Assembly (NCBI GenBank): GCA_023388055.1
Contig: JAEWGW010000044.1
Location: 1 to 64,000, forward strand
DNA from: Bacillota bacterium
GTDB taxonomy: Bacteria > Bacillota > Bacilli > Paenibacillales > NBRC-103111
DNA: 64,000 bases
Direction: 5' to 3'
A program made the position numbers and the translations under genes. The notes beneath the pieces are model-generated. The model was not told the DNA's origin, did not search any database, and saw only the letters and a list, made by a program, of their open reading frames with translations. Below are positions 36,689 through 44,729 of the stretch, piece by piece; the stretch's first letter is position 1, and every line of letters starts with the position of its first letter.

Positions 36689-36820
36689 ATTAATGGAACC
36701 ATTGGCGATAATATTCGGTATGGCAGCGTGGATACGGCGCAGGATCAGATTATCGAAGCCGCGAAGGCTGCTTTCGCCCATGATTTCATTATGCAGCAGC
36801 CCCAGGGTTATGACACCATG
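36689..36820 (+). pseudogene. Relic of an ABC exporter ATP-binding domain
   Basis: About 44 codons read INGTIGDNIRYGSVDTAQDQ... ...AHDFIMQQPQGYDTM, which matches the region after the Q-loop of MsbA/LmrA-type ABC exporters (normally FNGTIRDNIRYG...PQGYDT). There is no start codon, Walker A or B motif, or continuing similarity beyond GYDTM. It is a decayed fragment lying between two tRNA genes. Confidence 0.8.
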
Positions 36821-36904
36821 AAGCTCAATTTAAGCAGGCGGTGGATGGCAGGGTGGCGTCCTAAAGCAGATAAGGGACTCCAAACACACTCCATTTTACA
36901 ATAA

Positions 36905-36946
36905 AAAACCGGAAAACCCTGATATGCCTGGGTTTCTCCGGTTTTT
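36905..36946. terminator. Bidirectional terminator before tRNA-Arg
   Basis: AAAACCGGA / TCCGGTTTTT outer stem with an inner AACCC/GGGTT helix; T-runs on both strands. It can end the minus-strand tRNA-Arg transcript. Confidence 0.75.
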
Positions 36947-36980
36947 GTGTATCGTGAATCAAGATTAGTGAAATAAGGAA

Positions 36981-37054
36981 CGTCCCCGAGAGGATTCGAA
37001 CCTCCGACCTGCAGTTTAGGAAACTGTCGCTCTATCCTGCTGAGCTACGGGAAC
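36981..37054 (-). tRNA. tRNA-Arg (anticodon CCU)
   Basis: Minus-strand tRNA: acceptor GTTCCCG / CGGGGAC, anticodon loop TTCCTAA giving CCT, T loop TTCGAAT, discriminator G, no encoded CCA. One mismatch at the top of the anticodon stem. It decodes AGG. Confidence 0.93.
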
Positions 37055-37151
37055 GCGCGAAGACCATTATAACATAAAGCGTAAACAATAGGAAAGGGTT
37101 GGATCATTTTTTGCGGCGGGACAGAGGATAGTGGTTTGGCAGGAATAAGCA

Positions 37152-37200
37152 TTGACACTGTATATAAACACGCATATACTGTACATATAATAACATACAC
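37152..37200 (+). promoter_or_regulatory. gntR operon promoter and operator region
   Basis: Consensus -35 TTGACA (37152-37157), 17-bp spacer, -10 TATACT (37175-37180). The spacer and downstream bases contain GTATA...TATAC and ACTGTATAT...ATACACAGT inverted repeats like those bound by YtrA-family GntR repressors, suggesting autoregulation. Confidence 0.75.
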
Positions 37201-37227
37201 AGTATGCACGGATACGAGGTGGCTTCG

Positions 37228-37602
37228 TTGTACATTGTTTTATCCAATAGTGATCCGGCTCCCTTGTACGAGCAAATCAAGAAGCAGGTGGTGGAGCAGA
37301 TTCTGGAGGGTGTGCTGCCCTCGGGGATGATGCTGCCCTCCATTCGCGCTCTGGCCCGTGAACTGGAGATCAGCGTGATTACGGTGAAGAAGGCTTATGA
37401 GGATTTGGAGGCGGAAGGCTATATTGCCACCAAGCAGGGCGTGGGCTCCTATGTAGCGGAAGCGGGAGCGGAATTTGTCCGGGAGACGAAGCTGAAGACG
37501 GTCCAGCAGTCCTTCGAGAAGGGAATTGCCGGATGCCGGGAGTTGGGGATGGATGAGGAGGAAATTCTCCGGATTTTCCGGCTGTTGATGGATATGGAGT
37601 AA
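37228..37602 (+). CDS. GntR family transcriptional regulator (YtrA-like)
   Basis: Small regulator of 124 residues: winged helix-turn-helix (about 10-75; SIRALARELEISVITVKKAYEDLEAEG) and a short C-terminal dimerisation tail, typical of the YtrA subfamily that represses adjacent ABC transporter genes. Start TTG 37228 has GAGGTGG 5 bp upstream and gives YIVLSNSDPAPLYEQIKKQ; the in-frame ATG 37204 has no ribosome-binding site. First gene of an operon with an ATPase and a permease. Confidence 0.92.
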   Translation: MYIVLSNSDPAPLYEQIKKQVVEQILEGVLPSGMMLPSIRALARELEISVITVKKAYEDLEAEGYIATKQGVGSYVAEAGAEFVRETKLKTVQQSFEKGIAGCRELGMDEEEILRIFRLLMDME

Positions 37603-37656
37603 TCTGCTTTCCCTCGCGGATGCCAAGGCTGGGTATGATAAGGAGGAAGGGTACAG

Positions 37657-38556
37657 ATGGAAGAGATGGTTTTGAGAATGAGTGATGTCACCAAGCAGTA
37701 TCCGGCATTCACCCTGGACCGGGTATCATTGGATATTCCCCGTGGTTATATTATGGGATTCGTAGGAAGAAACGGAGCCGGTAAAAGCACCACCATCAAA
37801 TGCATGACGGATATCATCCGGGCTGATTCCGGAGAAATGGAATGGTTTGGCCAAACCGGAAGCAGGATGCCTCTGGAGATGAAGGAGCGTATCGGCTATG
37901 TGAGCGAGGAGCCGGCCTTTTACGAAGATATGACAGTGGAATGGACAGGAAAGTTTGTCGGAGGATTTTACCGCAAGTGGGATGAGGCTTTATTCCGCAA
38001 GCTGCTAAAACGGTTCCAGGTGGATCCCCGGAAGAAGATCAAGGAGCTGTCCCGGGGAATGAAGGTGAAGCTTTCCCTCGCGTTAGCCATGGCCCATCAT
38101 CCGGAGCTGCTGATCCTCGACGAGCCTACCTCCGGTCTGGACCCGGTGATCCGCAGCGAGCTGCTGGATGTGTTCCGGGAGATCATTCAGGACGAACGGG
38201 CCTCCATCTTCTTTTCCTCTCACATTACGTCGGATATTGAGAAGGTGGCGGATTACATCACAGTTATCCATAACGGCAGGATTGCGGCCAGCGGAGACAA
38301 GCTCACGGTGCTGGATCAATGGAAATTGGTGAAGGCGGATAACCGGTACCTGGACCCGCGGCTGGAGCGTCTGTTGGCGGGATTGAAACACGGCGAGTTC
38401 GGCTTCAGCGGCATGACCCGCGATATCCGCGAATTCGAACGCGAGTGGAAAAGAAGCTTCCCGGCAGCGGACTATAAGGTAGAGAAAATGACGCTGGATG
38501 AAATGCTGGTGCGGATGGCCGGTGAGGAAGAGGAGTTTATGGAGCAGCACGGATAA
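37657..38556 (+). CDS. ABC transporter ATP-binding protein
   Basis: ATPase of 299 residues with Walker A GRNGAGKST (about 37-45), a slightly altered signature LSRGMKVKLSLALA, Walker B LLILDEPTSGLD and H-loop SSHI, plus an extended C-terminus. AAGGAGG precedes the ATG. The GntR-ATPase-permease layout resembles YtrA-controlled and staphylococcal PmtR/Pmt exporters involved in peptide export or antibiotic stress. Confidence 0.92.
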   Translation: MEEMVLRMSDVTKQYPAFTLDRVSLDIPRGYIMGFVGRNGAGKSTTIKCMTDIIRADSGEMEWFGQTGSRMPLEMKERIGYVSEEPAFYEDMTVEWTGKFVGGFYRKWDEALFRKLLKRFQVDPRKKIKELSRGMKVKLSLALAMAHHPELLILDEPTSGLDPVIRSELLDVFREIIQDERASIFFSSHITSDIEKVADYITVIHNGRIAASGDKLTVLDQWKLVKADNRYLDPRLERLLAGLKHGEFGFSGMTRDIREFEREWKRSFPAADYKVEKMTLDEMLVRMAGEEEEFMEQHG

Positions 38557-38587
38557 CAAGTTTTGCATTCCTGGGAGGGAGACTGTC

Positions 38588-39286
38588 ATGAAGCAGTTGA
38601 TTCTGAAGGATTTTGCCATACAGCGGCGGTCGGCGTATATGTTTTTTGCCATGGGCCTGCTCATGTTCTTTTATATGACGGCTATGGACCAGCATAATAT
38701 GATCAGTGTTATGATGCCGGTTTTTGTAATTGTATACAGCTTCATAAACCGGTCCGTGCATGAGGATGAAAAAAATCATGCCACCCGGCTGCTGCTCTGC
38801 CTACCTGTGCCGCGGGCCACATTAGTCAAAGCTAAATATGCCAGTGTGGTGCTGATGGCTTTTGTGAGTACATCAATCCTTACGATAGCGGGTTTTCTGG
38901 GAGGGGCATTGTCCTTCGAAACCCGCGAGGACCGGGTGATGAACCTGTTAATTGCAGCTGTTGTTACCTGCTGCTACACCTTATTAATTTCTATATTAAT
39001 TCCTACGGTGTACAAAATGGGGGTTGCCAAGGCACAGGTTTATAACCGTTTCTTTTTTCTAAGTCTCATTCTTCTGGGAGGCGGCTCGGGGGCTATCATC
39101 CGGACGTTGAAATCCCGGTTTCATTTTTCAATGGAGATCCCCTCCTGGCTGGAGCGGTTCGGGGAGAGTTTGGCAGGGGTCAGCCCTTATGTATGGGTAA
39201 TTGCACTATTTTGCTTGGCAATGTTGATGTTCCTGGTTTCCTTGGGGGTTTCCATCCGCATTTTTGAAAAACGTGAAGACCTTTAA
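38588..39286 (+). CDS. ABC-2 type permease
   Basis: Membrane protein of 232 residues with about six transmembrane helices and a cytosolic N-terminus MKQLILKDFAIQRRSAY typical of ABC-2 permeases in YtrA-type operons. ATG 38588 follows GGGAGGGAG. It forms the pore with the preceding ATPase. Only one permease gene is present, so the transporter is probably a homodimer. Confidence 0.88.
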   Translation: MKQLILKDFAIQRRSAYMFFAMGLLMFFYMTAMDQHNMISVMMPVFVIVYSFINRSVHEDEKNHATRLLLCLPVPRATLVKAKYASVVLMAFVSTSILTIAGFLGGALSFETREDRVMNLLIAAVVTCCYTLLISILIPTVYKMGVAKAQVYNRFFFLSLILLGGGSGAIIRTLKSRFHFSMEIPSWLERFGESLAGVSPYVWVIALFCLAMLMFLVSLGVSIRIFEKREDL

Positions 39287-39300
39287 TCTCGTTTACACAC

Positions 39301-39344
39301 AAAAACCGCTCACCGGGCCAATAAGCCGTACAGGAGCGGTTTTT
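39301..39344. terminator. Bidirectional terminator between permease and tadA
   Basis: AAAAACCGCTC (39301-39311) / GAGCGGTTTTT (39334-39344) with A/T runs on both sides; genes converge on it. Confidence 0.85.
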
Positions 39345-39346
39345 GC

Positions 39347-39811
39347 TTATCCGGGTTTGTTCTTGCCGCGCAGCCTGCGGAAAAAGTCGGTGAGCATCCC
39401 TCCGCATTCCTCGCGCAGCACCTCGCCAACCAGCTCCACCCGGTGGTTAAACCGGTCCTCCTGCAGCAGGTTCATCAGAGTGCCAGCACAGCCTGCTTTG
39501 GGATCGGGCGCCCCGTACACAACGGTGGGGACACGGGATTGCACAATGGCTCCGGCGCACATGGGACAGGGCTCCAGCGTAACGTACAGGGTACAATCCA
39601 ATAGCCGCCAGGACTGCAGGCGGGTGCTAGCCTCCCGGATCGCGATCATTTCCGCATGGGCGGTGGGGTCCAAGGTGGTTTCCCGCAGGTTGTAGCCGCT
39701 GCCCACAATCTCTCCCTGCCGCACAATAATGGCCCCGATAGGGACTTCTCCCAGGCTCTCCGCCTTGTATGCCTCTTCCATTGCCCGGCGCATCCAGTAT
39801 TCATGGTCCAA
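39347..39811 (-). CDS. tadA: tRNA-specific adenosine deaminase
   Basis: Zinc enzyme that converts A34 to inosine in tRNA-Arg(ACG). The 154-residue protein has the deaminase zinc motifs HAE (His52, catalytic Glu54) and PCPMC (Cys82, Cys85). Start is TTG (39809-39811) with GGAGGTGG 9 bp upstream. In B. subtilis tadA is followed by the SRP RNA and dnaX; neither is present next to it here, and the gene points against the surrounding core genes, so the block is rearranged. Confidence 0.97.
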   Translation of the reverse strand: MDHEYWMRRAMEEAYKAESLGEVPIGAIIVRQGEIVGSGYNLRETTLDPTAHAEMIAIREASTRLQSWRLLDCTLYVTLEPCPMCAGAIVQSRVPTVVYGAPDPKAGCAGTLMNLLQEDRFNHRVELVGEVLREECGGMLTDFFRRLRGKNKPG

Positions 39812-39858
39812 GAAAATCCACCTCCGTTATGGATAAGAAACCGAACATGTTTTCGATC

Positions 39859-39972
39859 TTGTGCACAGCCTGTGGATAACTTTGTGGATAGATGTGAATA
39901 ACCGCCTCATTTTTCCACATTCTATTCTAATCGTCCCCTAATAAAATCTCAATCACCTCTTTTTTATTCACA
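39859..39972. promoter_or_regulatory. DnaA-box cluster
   Basis: Within 114 bp there are three perfect TTATNCACA boxes (TGTGGATAA 39871-39879 and TGTGAATAA 39893-39901 on the minus strand, TTATTCACA 39964-39972 on the plus strand) and three one-mismatch boxes (TTGTGCACA 39859-39867, TGTGGATAG 39883-39891, TTTTCCACA 39911-39919). They lie between the tadA start and the riboswitch promoter, beside an AT-rich stretch. Chance occurrence of six is very unlikely. Confidence 0.7.
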
Positions 39973-39993
39973 AAAAAATGAAATTGGAACGGA

Positions 39994-40022
39994 TTGAAAA
40001 CATTCATGAAAACCCGTATACT
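39994..40022 (+). promoter_or_regulatory. Promoter of the c-di-GMP riboswitch transcript
   Basis: TTGAAA (39994-39999), 17-bp spacer, TATACT (40017-40022), placed about 60 bp before the aptamer and 22 bp after the last DnaA box. Confidence 0.7.
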
Positions 40023-40084
40023 ATTTTCATACAAGAAAACAAGGGTCCAAAGTGCTACAACTGTTCCCAATTGCCCAACGAAAT

Positions 40085-40185
40085 ACGACAAACGGCAAAC
40101 TATTCCGAAAGGATAGGACGCAAAGCCTAGGGTCTACGGTATGTTCACTCCGGTGGAATGCTAGGATCGCCTGGTTACCGAATAT
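40085..40185 (+). promoter_or_regulatory. Cyclic di-GMP-I (GEMM-I) riboswitch aptamer
   Basis: The conserved core GGACGCAAAGCC (40116-40127) is preceded by GGCAAAC and a hairpin CTATTC-cGAAa-GGATAG with the GNRA loop, and followed by a second helix (CCTAG/CTAGG) and the terminal CGCCTGGTTACCG, matching the GEMM-I pattern. A terminator follows at 40216-40242 and the next gene encodes a PilZ receptor for the same ligand. Confidence 0.9.
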
Positions 40186-40215
40186 CACCGGGGCGTAAGC
40201 AAGCTGTATCCATAA

Positions 40216-40242
40216 AGCTGCTTCCGACGGAGGCGGCTTTTT
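40216..40242 (+). terminator. Riboswitch expression-platform terminator
   Basis: AGCTGCTTCC-gac-GGAGGCGGCT with G-U pairs and five T residues, 65 bp before the PilZ gene start. It is the likely switch between termination and readthrough. Confidence 0.8.
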
Positions 40243-40306
40243 AACCATTTTATCGCATCTCCCCGCAAGGGATGCCCTACAATTCATGGAAAGGCTGGTG
40301 ACGCTA

Positions 40307-41017
40307 ATGAGCCGGGTCGAAGCGAAGAAGAAGCAAGTCGGTTTTACGGAGGTGAAGGAGGTTCCTTCCTCCACTATCCTGGTCCATTGCAGAACCGTTG
40401 TGGAAAAAAACGGGTTTGTCTCCACGGGTATCATGACCCATGTGGAAGGCGATCTGCTGGAGATTGAGATTAGCGACTCCAACCGTTTTGTCCTGGGGGA
40501 GAATGTGAGACTGACCGTGTACACGCCCGCCGGCATGTATCTGATCCCGTCTACGATTGTGGGTAAGGATACAGGGTCACTTATGATGATCAATCCGCCG
40601 GAGAACCAACGGAAGTTTAATGAAAAGCGGATTTTCCCCCGGGTGGAAATCTGCCGGAGCGGGAAGCTGGCCGCCTGGAAGCGCAAGGGCGCCATCGGGA
40701 TCTTCGAGGAAGCGGACCAACTGATGGCCATCGATATCAAAAATATCAGCCTGAGCGGTATCGGGTTTACGCTGCCGGATCCCTTTCGGCTGGAGGAGCA
40801 CACGGAGCTGAAGCTGGAATTGGAGCTGGGCAGCCTCATTGCCTGCACGGCTAAGGTGATCCGGATGGAAAAGGGGATCGGCAGCACCTATTACGGCGCT
40901 CAATACGTGGAGATGGAGGACGTGAAAATAAATTCCCTGCGGGCATTTATTCTCCGGGAGCAAATTAGGGCACTCTCCACCTCCAGAAAAGAGGCCAACA
41001 AACGGACATTTAAGTAA
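40307..41017 (+). CDS. PilZ-domain c-di-GMP receptor (YcgR/YpfA-like)
   Basis: Flagellar-brake-type protein of 236 residues: an N-terminal YcgR-N-like beta barrel (about 20-100) and a C-terminal PilZ domain with both ligand motifs intact, RIFPR (RxxxR) and DIKNISLSG (D/NxSxxG). Binding of c-di-GMP is expected to slow motility or alter envelope functions. The gene lies behind a c-di-GMP riboswitch. ATG 40307 after GGTGA is preferred; ATG 40286 would add seven residues. Confidence 0.92.
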   Translation: MSRVEAKKKQVGFTEVKEVPSSTILVHCRTVVEKNGFVSTGIMTHVEGDLLEIEISDSNRFVLGENVRLTVYTPAGMYLIPSTIVGKDTGSLMMINPPENQRKFNEKRIFPRVEICRSGKLAAWKRKGAIGIFEEADQLMAIDIKNISLSGIGFTLPDPFRLEEHTELKLELELGSLIACTAKVIRMEKGIGSTYYGAQYVEMEDVKINSLRAFILREQIRALSTSRKEANKRTFK

Positions 41018-41034
41018 GGAGCTGCGAGGAAATT

Positions 41035-41099
41035 AGTACCCGCTTTTGCTGACAAAATCTCCACGGTGTTGGGAGTTTTGTCAGCAAATTAGCGGTACT
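41035..41099. repeat. Long near-perfect inverted repeat between convergent genes
   Basis: AGTACC(C)GCT-TTTGCTGACAAAA-TCTCC pairs with GGGAG-TTTTGTCAGCAAA-AGCGGTACT with one bulged C and a two-base insert; about 25 bp of helix and an 8-nt loop. There is no T-run. A second hairpin GCGTTTGC-gaaa-GCAAACGC follows at 41103-41122. Between the PilZ gene and the convergent LysE gene; could block readthrough both ways or be a short mobile repeat. Confidence 0.6.
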
Positions 41100-41186
41100 T
41101 GAGCGTTTGCGAAAGCAAACGCCACTTCGTAAGCATAAGCTTATTTCGTCGCAGTCTCTAAAGGCTTTTGAATGGGAAGACCGGTG

Positions 41187-41822
41187 TCACAGCATGCGGG
41201 TTACAGCCGTGTACAGCAGTCCCAGGCCTATCCCGACCACAATCACCGCGGAGGCTTTGTTCAACAGCAGAGTCAGCCTGCCGGATGGATCCCACCGGCC
41301 TGCCAGACGGCCTGCCAAAGCCAGGGCCGTGAACCAGAGCCAGGACACCACGATGCAGGAGAAGGCGAACGCCAGACGGTCCGCTCCTGCATATTGGAGG
41401 GAGGAGCCACCGATCACCCCGATGGTATCCAGTATGGCATGGGGGTTGAGCAGCGAGACGGAGGCGGCGAAGGCGACTTGTCTGCGGCCGGAATAAATAG
41501 CTCCGCCGCCGGACGAAGAGTCCGTCTGCTTGCGCCACAGGGAAGCCCCCATATACAGCAGGAACATGGACCCTGCGGCCATTAATAGGGTTTCCAGCCA
41601 ACTGTTATTGAGTACGGCCAGAGACATGCCGGCAACCGCTATTCCGATGAGAAGGGTATCGCAAACTGCCGCGGTTAGGACAGCGGGCAGAGCTTTGCGG
41701 AAGGATTGCTGAAGCGCTCCTTGCTGAAAAATAAACACATTCTGTACCCCCAGAGGCAAAATCAGGCCCAGGGCGAGAATAAAACCATGAATAGCGGCTG
41801 ATGAAGCCAAATGAATCGACAA
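41187..41822 (-). CDS. LysE/ArgO family amino-acid exporter
   Basis: Integral membrane protein of about 211 residues with six transmembrane helices and the LysE signature HGFILALGLILPLGVQNVF near the start and LLNPHAILDTIG in the middle. Exports basic or other amino acids. TTG 41822 after AAAAGGA (10 bp) is preferred; GTG 41831 is too close to that site. It is divergent from a MocR-type regulator, a pairing commonly used to control it. Confidence 0.88.
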   Translation of the reverse strand: MSIHLASSAAIHGFILALGLILPLGVQNVFIFQQGALQQSFRKALPAVLTAAVCDTLLIGIAVAGMSLAVLNNSWLETLLMAAGSMFLLYMGASLWRKQTDSSSGGGAIYSGRRQVAFAASVSLLNPHAILDTIGVIGGSSLQYAGADRLAFAFSCIVVSWLWFTALALAGRLAGRWDPSGRLTLLLNKASAVIVVGIGLGLLYTAVTRML

Positions 41823-41909
41823 CCGGAGCACATCCTTTTTGTTTTGTAGGGGTTCTTCTATGAAACAGATTGTATAGCAGGGTTGTTTTTTTGTCTCCGG
41901 CCAAATGGA

Positions 41910-41941
41910 TGGTTGGAGAACCAACCAAATTAGGGGATAAT
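41910..41941. promoter_or_regulatory. lysE/mocR divergent operator and promoter
   Basis: An 18-bp palindrome TGGTTGG-agaa-CCAACCA (41910-41927) overlaps the -35 (TTGGAG, 41913-41918) of a plus-strand promoter whose -10 GATAAT is at 41936-41941. A minus-strand promoter (GAGACA...TACAAT) for lysE lies about 45 bp away. The palindrome is a candidate MocR-binding site. Confidence 0.6.
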
Positions 41942-41964
41942 AGAGGTAAACAAGGGGGATTACA

Positions 41965-43398
41965 ATGGACTGGAAGCCGGACCGGCATGGGGAGTTGTCC
42001 CTGCAGGAGCAGATTGTTCGTTATTTCAAGGAAGGTATCCTGCGCGGGGAGTGGACGGTGGGGGCCCGTCTTCCTTCCCAGCGCGTTCTGGCCCGGCTGT
42101 GGCAGGTGAACCGGAGCACCGTGGCACAGGCCATGGCTGATCTGGGTGCGCTGGGTCTTGTGGAGGGACAAACGGGTGGGGGAACCCGGGTGGTCAACGA
42201 GGTTTGGAGCCTTCTGGCCGCTCCGCCAACAGATTGGGGTCAGGTGGCGGAAAGCGGGCGCCATCAGCCCAATTTGCCGGTGATCCAGACCATTAACCGG
42301 ATGGAAGCGGACCCCGGCATCATCCGGTTGGGGACGGGGGAGCTGGCGCCGGAGCTGCTTCCCGGACGGGACATGGCCCGGCTCCTGCAGGATGGCGCCA
42401 AACACCCCGTCGCCTTGGGCTATGAGGAGCCCAAGGGCAATCCCGCACTGCGACGGCGGATTGCGGAACGCCTGCAGGAGAGGGGCATTCATGCCACTGC
42501 CGATTCCGTACTGGTGGTTTCCGGTGCCCTCCAGGGCCTGCATCTGATCGCAGCAGGGCTGATGCGGCCTGGCTCCACTGTTTTGGCGGAGAGTCCGTCT
42601 TACCTCCATTCCGTGCAGGTATTCCAATCTGCAGGAATCCGGCTGGAAGGAGTCCCGATGGATGAGGGGGGCCTGCGTGCCGGGGTATTAGAACGGTACA
42701 GCAAGCAGTATCAGGCGGCTATGCTGTATACCAACCCCACCTTCCATAATCCCACAGGCAAGGTGATGAGCGGGAGCAGGCGGAAGGAGATTCTCCAATC
42801 CTGCCGGGAGCTCCGGCTTCCCATTATCGAGGATGATGTGTACGGGGAGCTGTGGTTGGATGAGCCGCCTCCGCCCTCTCTCAAAAGTCTGGACAGCCAT
42901 GGTGACGTGTTATATGTAGGCAGTCTCTCCAAGTCCGTCAGTCCCGGTCTGCGGATCGGCTGGGTGGTGGGGCCGCGCACGGCCATTGACCGGCTGGCGG
43001 ATATCAAGATGCAGATCGATTACGGGGCCAGCTCCTTGTCCCAATGGGCGGCCCTGCAATGGCTGGAGGGCGGCTGGCATGAGCGCCATCTGGAGCAGAT
43101 CCGCGGCCAGCTGCGGAAGCGAAGGGCGGCCGCCGCGGCGGCGCTGGACCGGGAATTCGCCGGACTGGCCCGGTGGAGCATCCCCGGCGGGGGCTTCTAC
43201 ATCTGGTTGGAGTTCAACCGCAGCCTGCCCATGAAGCTTTTATTTGACGCGGCATTGCGGGAGGGAATTCTGCTGAATCCCGGCATGGTCTATGGTACGG
43301 AGGAAAAATCCTGTCTAAGGCTTTCCTACTCCTATGCACCATTGGAGGAGCTGTCCCGGGGCATCGGGATATTGGCGGGACTGGTCCGTCGTTTATAA
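41965..43398 (+). CDS. MocR-family PLP-dependent regulator
   Basis: Fusion of a GntR winged helix (about 10-75; LPSQRVLARLWQVNRSTVAQAMAD) to a class I aminotransferase domain (about 110-475). The PLP Schiff-base Lys lies in GSLSKSVSPGLRIG, with TNPTFHNPTG and a C-terminal Arg region also present. Such regulators sense amino acids or amines with PLP. Position suggests control of the divergent LysE exporter. AAGGGGG lies 8 bp before the ATG. Confidence 0.92.
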   Translation: MDWKPDRHGELSLQEQIVRYFKEGILRGEWTVGARLPSQRVLARLWQVNRSTVAQAMADLGALGLVEGQTGGGTRVVNEVWSLLAAPPTDWGQVAESGRHQPNLPVIQTINRMEADPGIIRLGTGELAPELLPGRDMARLLQDGAKHPVALGYEEPKGNPALRRRIAERLQERGIHATADSVLVVSGALQGLHLIAAGLMRPGSTVLAESPSYLHSVQVFQSAGIRLEGVPMDEGGLRAGVLERYSKQYQAAMLYTNPTFHNPTGKVMSGSRRKEILQSCRELRLPIIEDDVYGELWLDEPPPPSLKSLDSHGDVLYVGSLSKSVSPGLRIGWVVGPRTAIDRLADIKMQIDYGASSLSQWAALQWLEGGWHERHLEQIRGQLRKRRAAAAAALDREFAGLARWSIPGGGFYIWLEFNRSLPMKLLFDAALREGILLNPGMVYGTEEKSCLRLSYSYAPLEELSRGIGILAGLVRRL

Positions 43399-43558
43399 AG
43401 GGAGCGTTGTGAAAACTGCCGCTTTTCTGGCTTTTGTATATTTCCACCATAAATGCAAAAGGTTTATTTTATTTCTCAAGCCGGGAAGTGTATAATATAA
43501 AGGTTAAACTGTGGTATCCTTTTATACAAACTAACAATAGTCTAGGAGTTGTTTATAG

Positions 43559-44659
43559 ATGGCGTTAAAAGCAGGTATTGTCGGGCTGCCCAATGTGGGC
43601 AAATCGACGTTATTCAATGCAATTACCCAAGCCGGGGCGGAATCCGCCAATTACCCGTTTTGTACCATTGACCCGAATGTGGGCGTAGTGGAAGTACCGG
43701 ACGAGCGTCTCCAGAAGCTGGCGGAGATTGTGACGCCCAACCGGATCGTGCCTACCGCATTTGAATTTGTTGATATTGCAGGTCTTGTGAAGGGCGCCAG
43801 CAAGGGTGAGGGATTGGGAAACAAGTTCCTGGCCCATATCCGCGAGGTGGATGCCATTGTCCACGTGGTGCGCTGCTTTCAGGATGAGAACATTACTCAC
43901 GTGTCCGGCAAGGTGGACCCGCTTAGCGATATCGAAACCATCAACCTGGAGCTGATTCTGGCGGATGTGGAAACGGTGGAGAAACGTCTGGAGCGGTCCC
44001 GCAAGAACCTGAAGGGCGGCGATAAGAAGGTAGCCCTTGAGGTGGAAATGCTGGAGCGGATCAAGGAAGCCCTCTATAATGATCAGCCTGCTCGCAGTGT
44101 GGAGCTGACCGATGAGGAAAGACTGATGGTGCGGGATTTCCACCTGATCACCATGAAGCCGGTGCTGTACGCCGCTAATGTCAGCGAAGGGGAAGCATCC
44201 AATGCCGACGGCAACCCTTACGTGCAGATGGTGCGGGAATTCGGCGCCAAGGAGGGTGCCGAGGTGGTGCCGATTAGCGCCAAGGTGGAATCCGAAATCG
44301 CCGAGCTGGAGGGTGAGGACAAGGCCATGTTCCTGGAGGAGCTGGGGCTGTCCGAATCCGGGCTGGACCGTCTGATTCGCGGTGCGTATAAGCTTCTGGG
44401 CCTGTACACGTACTTTACGGCAGGGGTGCAGGAGGTCCGGGCATGGACCATCCGCAAGGGCATGAAGGCTCCCCAGGCTGCCGGTGTCATCCACTCCGAC
44501 TTCGAGCGCGGGTTTATCCGGGCGGAAGTGGTGGGTTACGAGGATCTGACCGTCAACGGCTCCATGAACGCCGCCAAGGAAAAAGGGCTTCTGCGTCTGG
44601 AAGGCAAGGAATATGTAGTGCAGGATGGCGATGTTATGCACTTCCGGTTTAATGTATAG
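43559..44659 (+). CDS. ychF: Redox-regulated ATPase YchF
   Basis: OBG-family P-loop protein of 366 residues that prefers ATP to GTP and associates with ribosomes. P-loop GLPNVGKST (about 8-16), DIAGLVKGASKGEGLGNKFL G3 region, NVSE in place of the usual NKxD G4, and a C-terminal TGS domain (about 285-365). AGGAG lies 12 bp before the ATG, and a TATAAT at about 43492-43497 fits a promoter. In B. subtilis this gene (yyaF) lies on the other side of oriC from guaB. Confidence 0.97.
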   Translation: MALKAGIVGLPNVGKSTLFNAITQAGAESANYPFCTIDPNVGVVEVPDERLQKLAEIVTPNRIVPTAFEFVDIAGLVKGASKGEGLGNKFLAHIREVDAIVHVVRCFQDENITHVSGKVDPLSDIETINLELILADVETVEKRLERSRKNLKGGDKKVALEVEMLERIKEALYNDQPARSVELTDEERLMVRDFHLITMKPVLYAANVSEGEASNADGNPYVQMVREFGAKEGAEVVPISAKVESEIAELEGEDKAMFLEELGLSESGLDRLIRGAYKLLGLYTYFTAGVQEVRAWTIRKGMKAPQAAGVIHSDFERGFIRAEVVGYEDLTVNGSMNAAKEKGLLRLEGKEYVVQDGDVMHFRFNV

Positions 44660-44729
44660 GGTATGTTTGAGACATGGCCTGACCGGATTAAAATAAACGG
44701 AAAATACGGACCTACAGGAGGTGTAACGC

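Noticed and set aside
39859..39972. Chromosomal origin oriC
   Set aside because: dnaA/dnaN are not in the window and the block is smaller than a bipartite Bacillus origin; treated as a DnaA-box cluster instead.
39812..40000. SRP RNA or dnaX next to tadA
   Set aside because: The conserved SRP apical loop (GGAAGGAAGCAGCC-like) is absent and no dnaX frame exists here.
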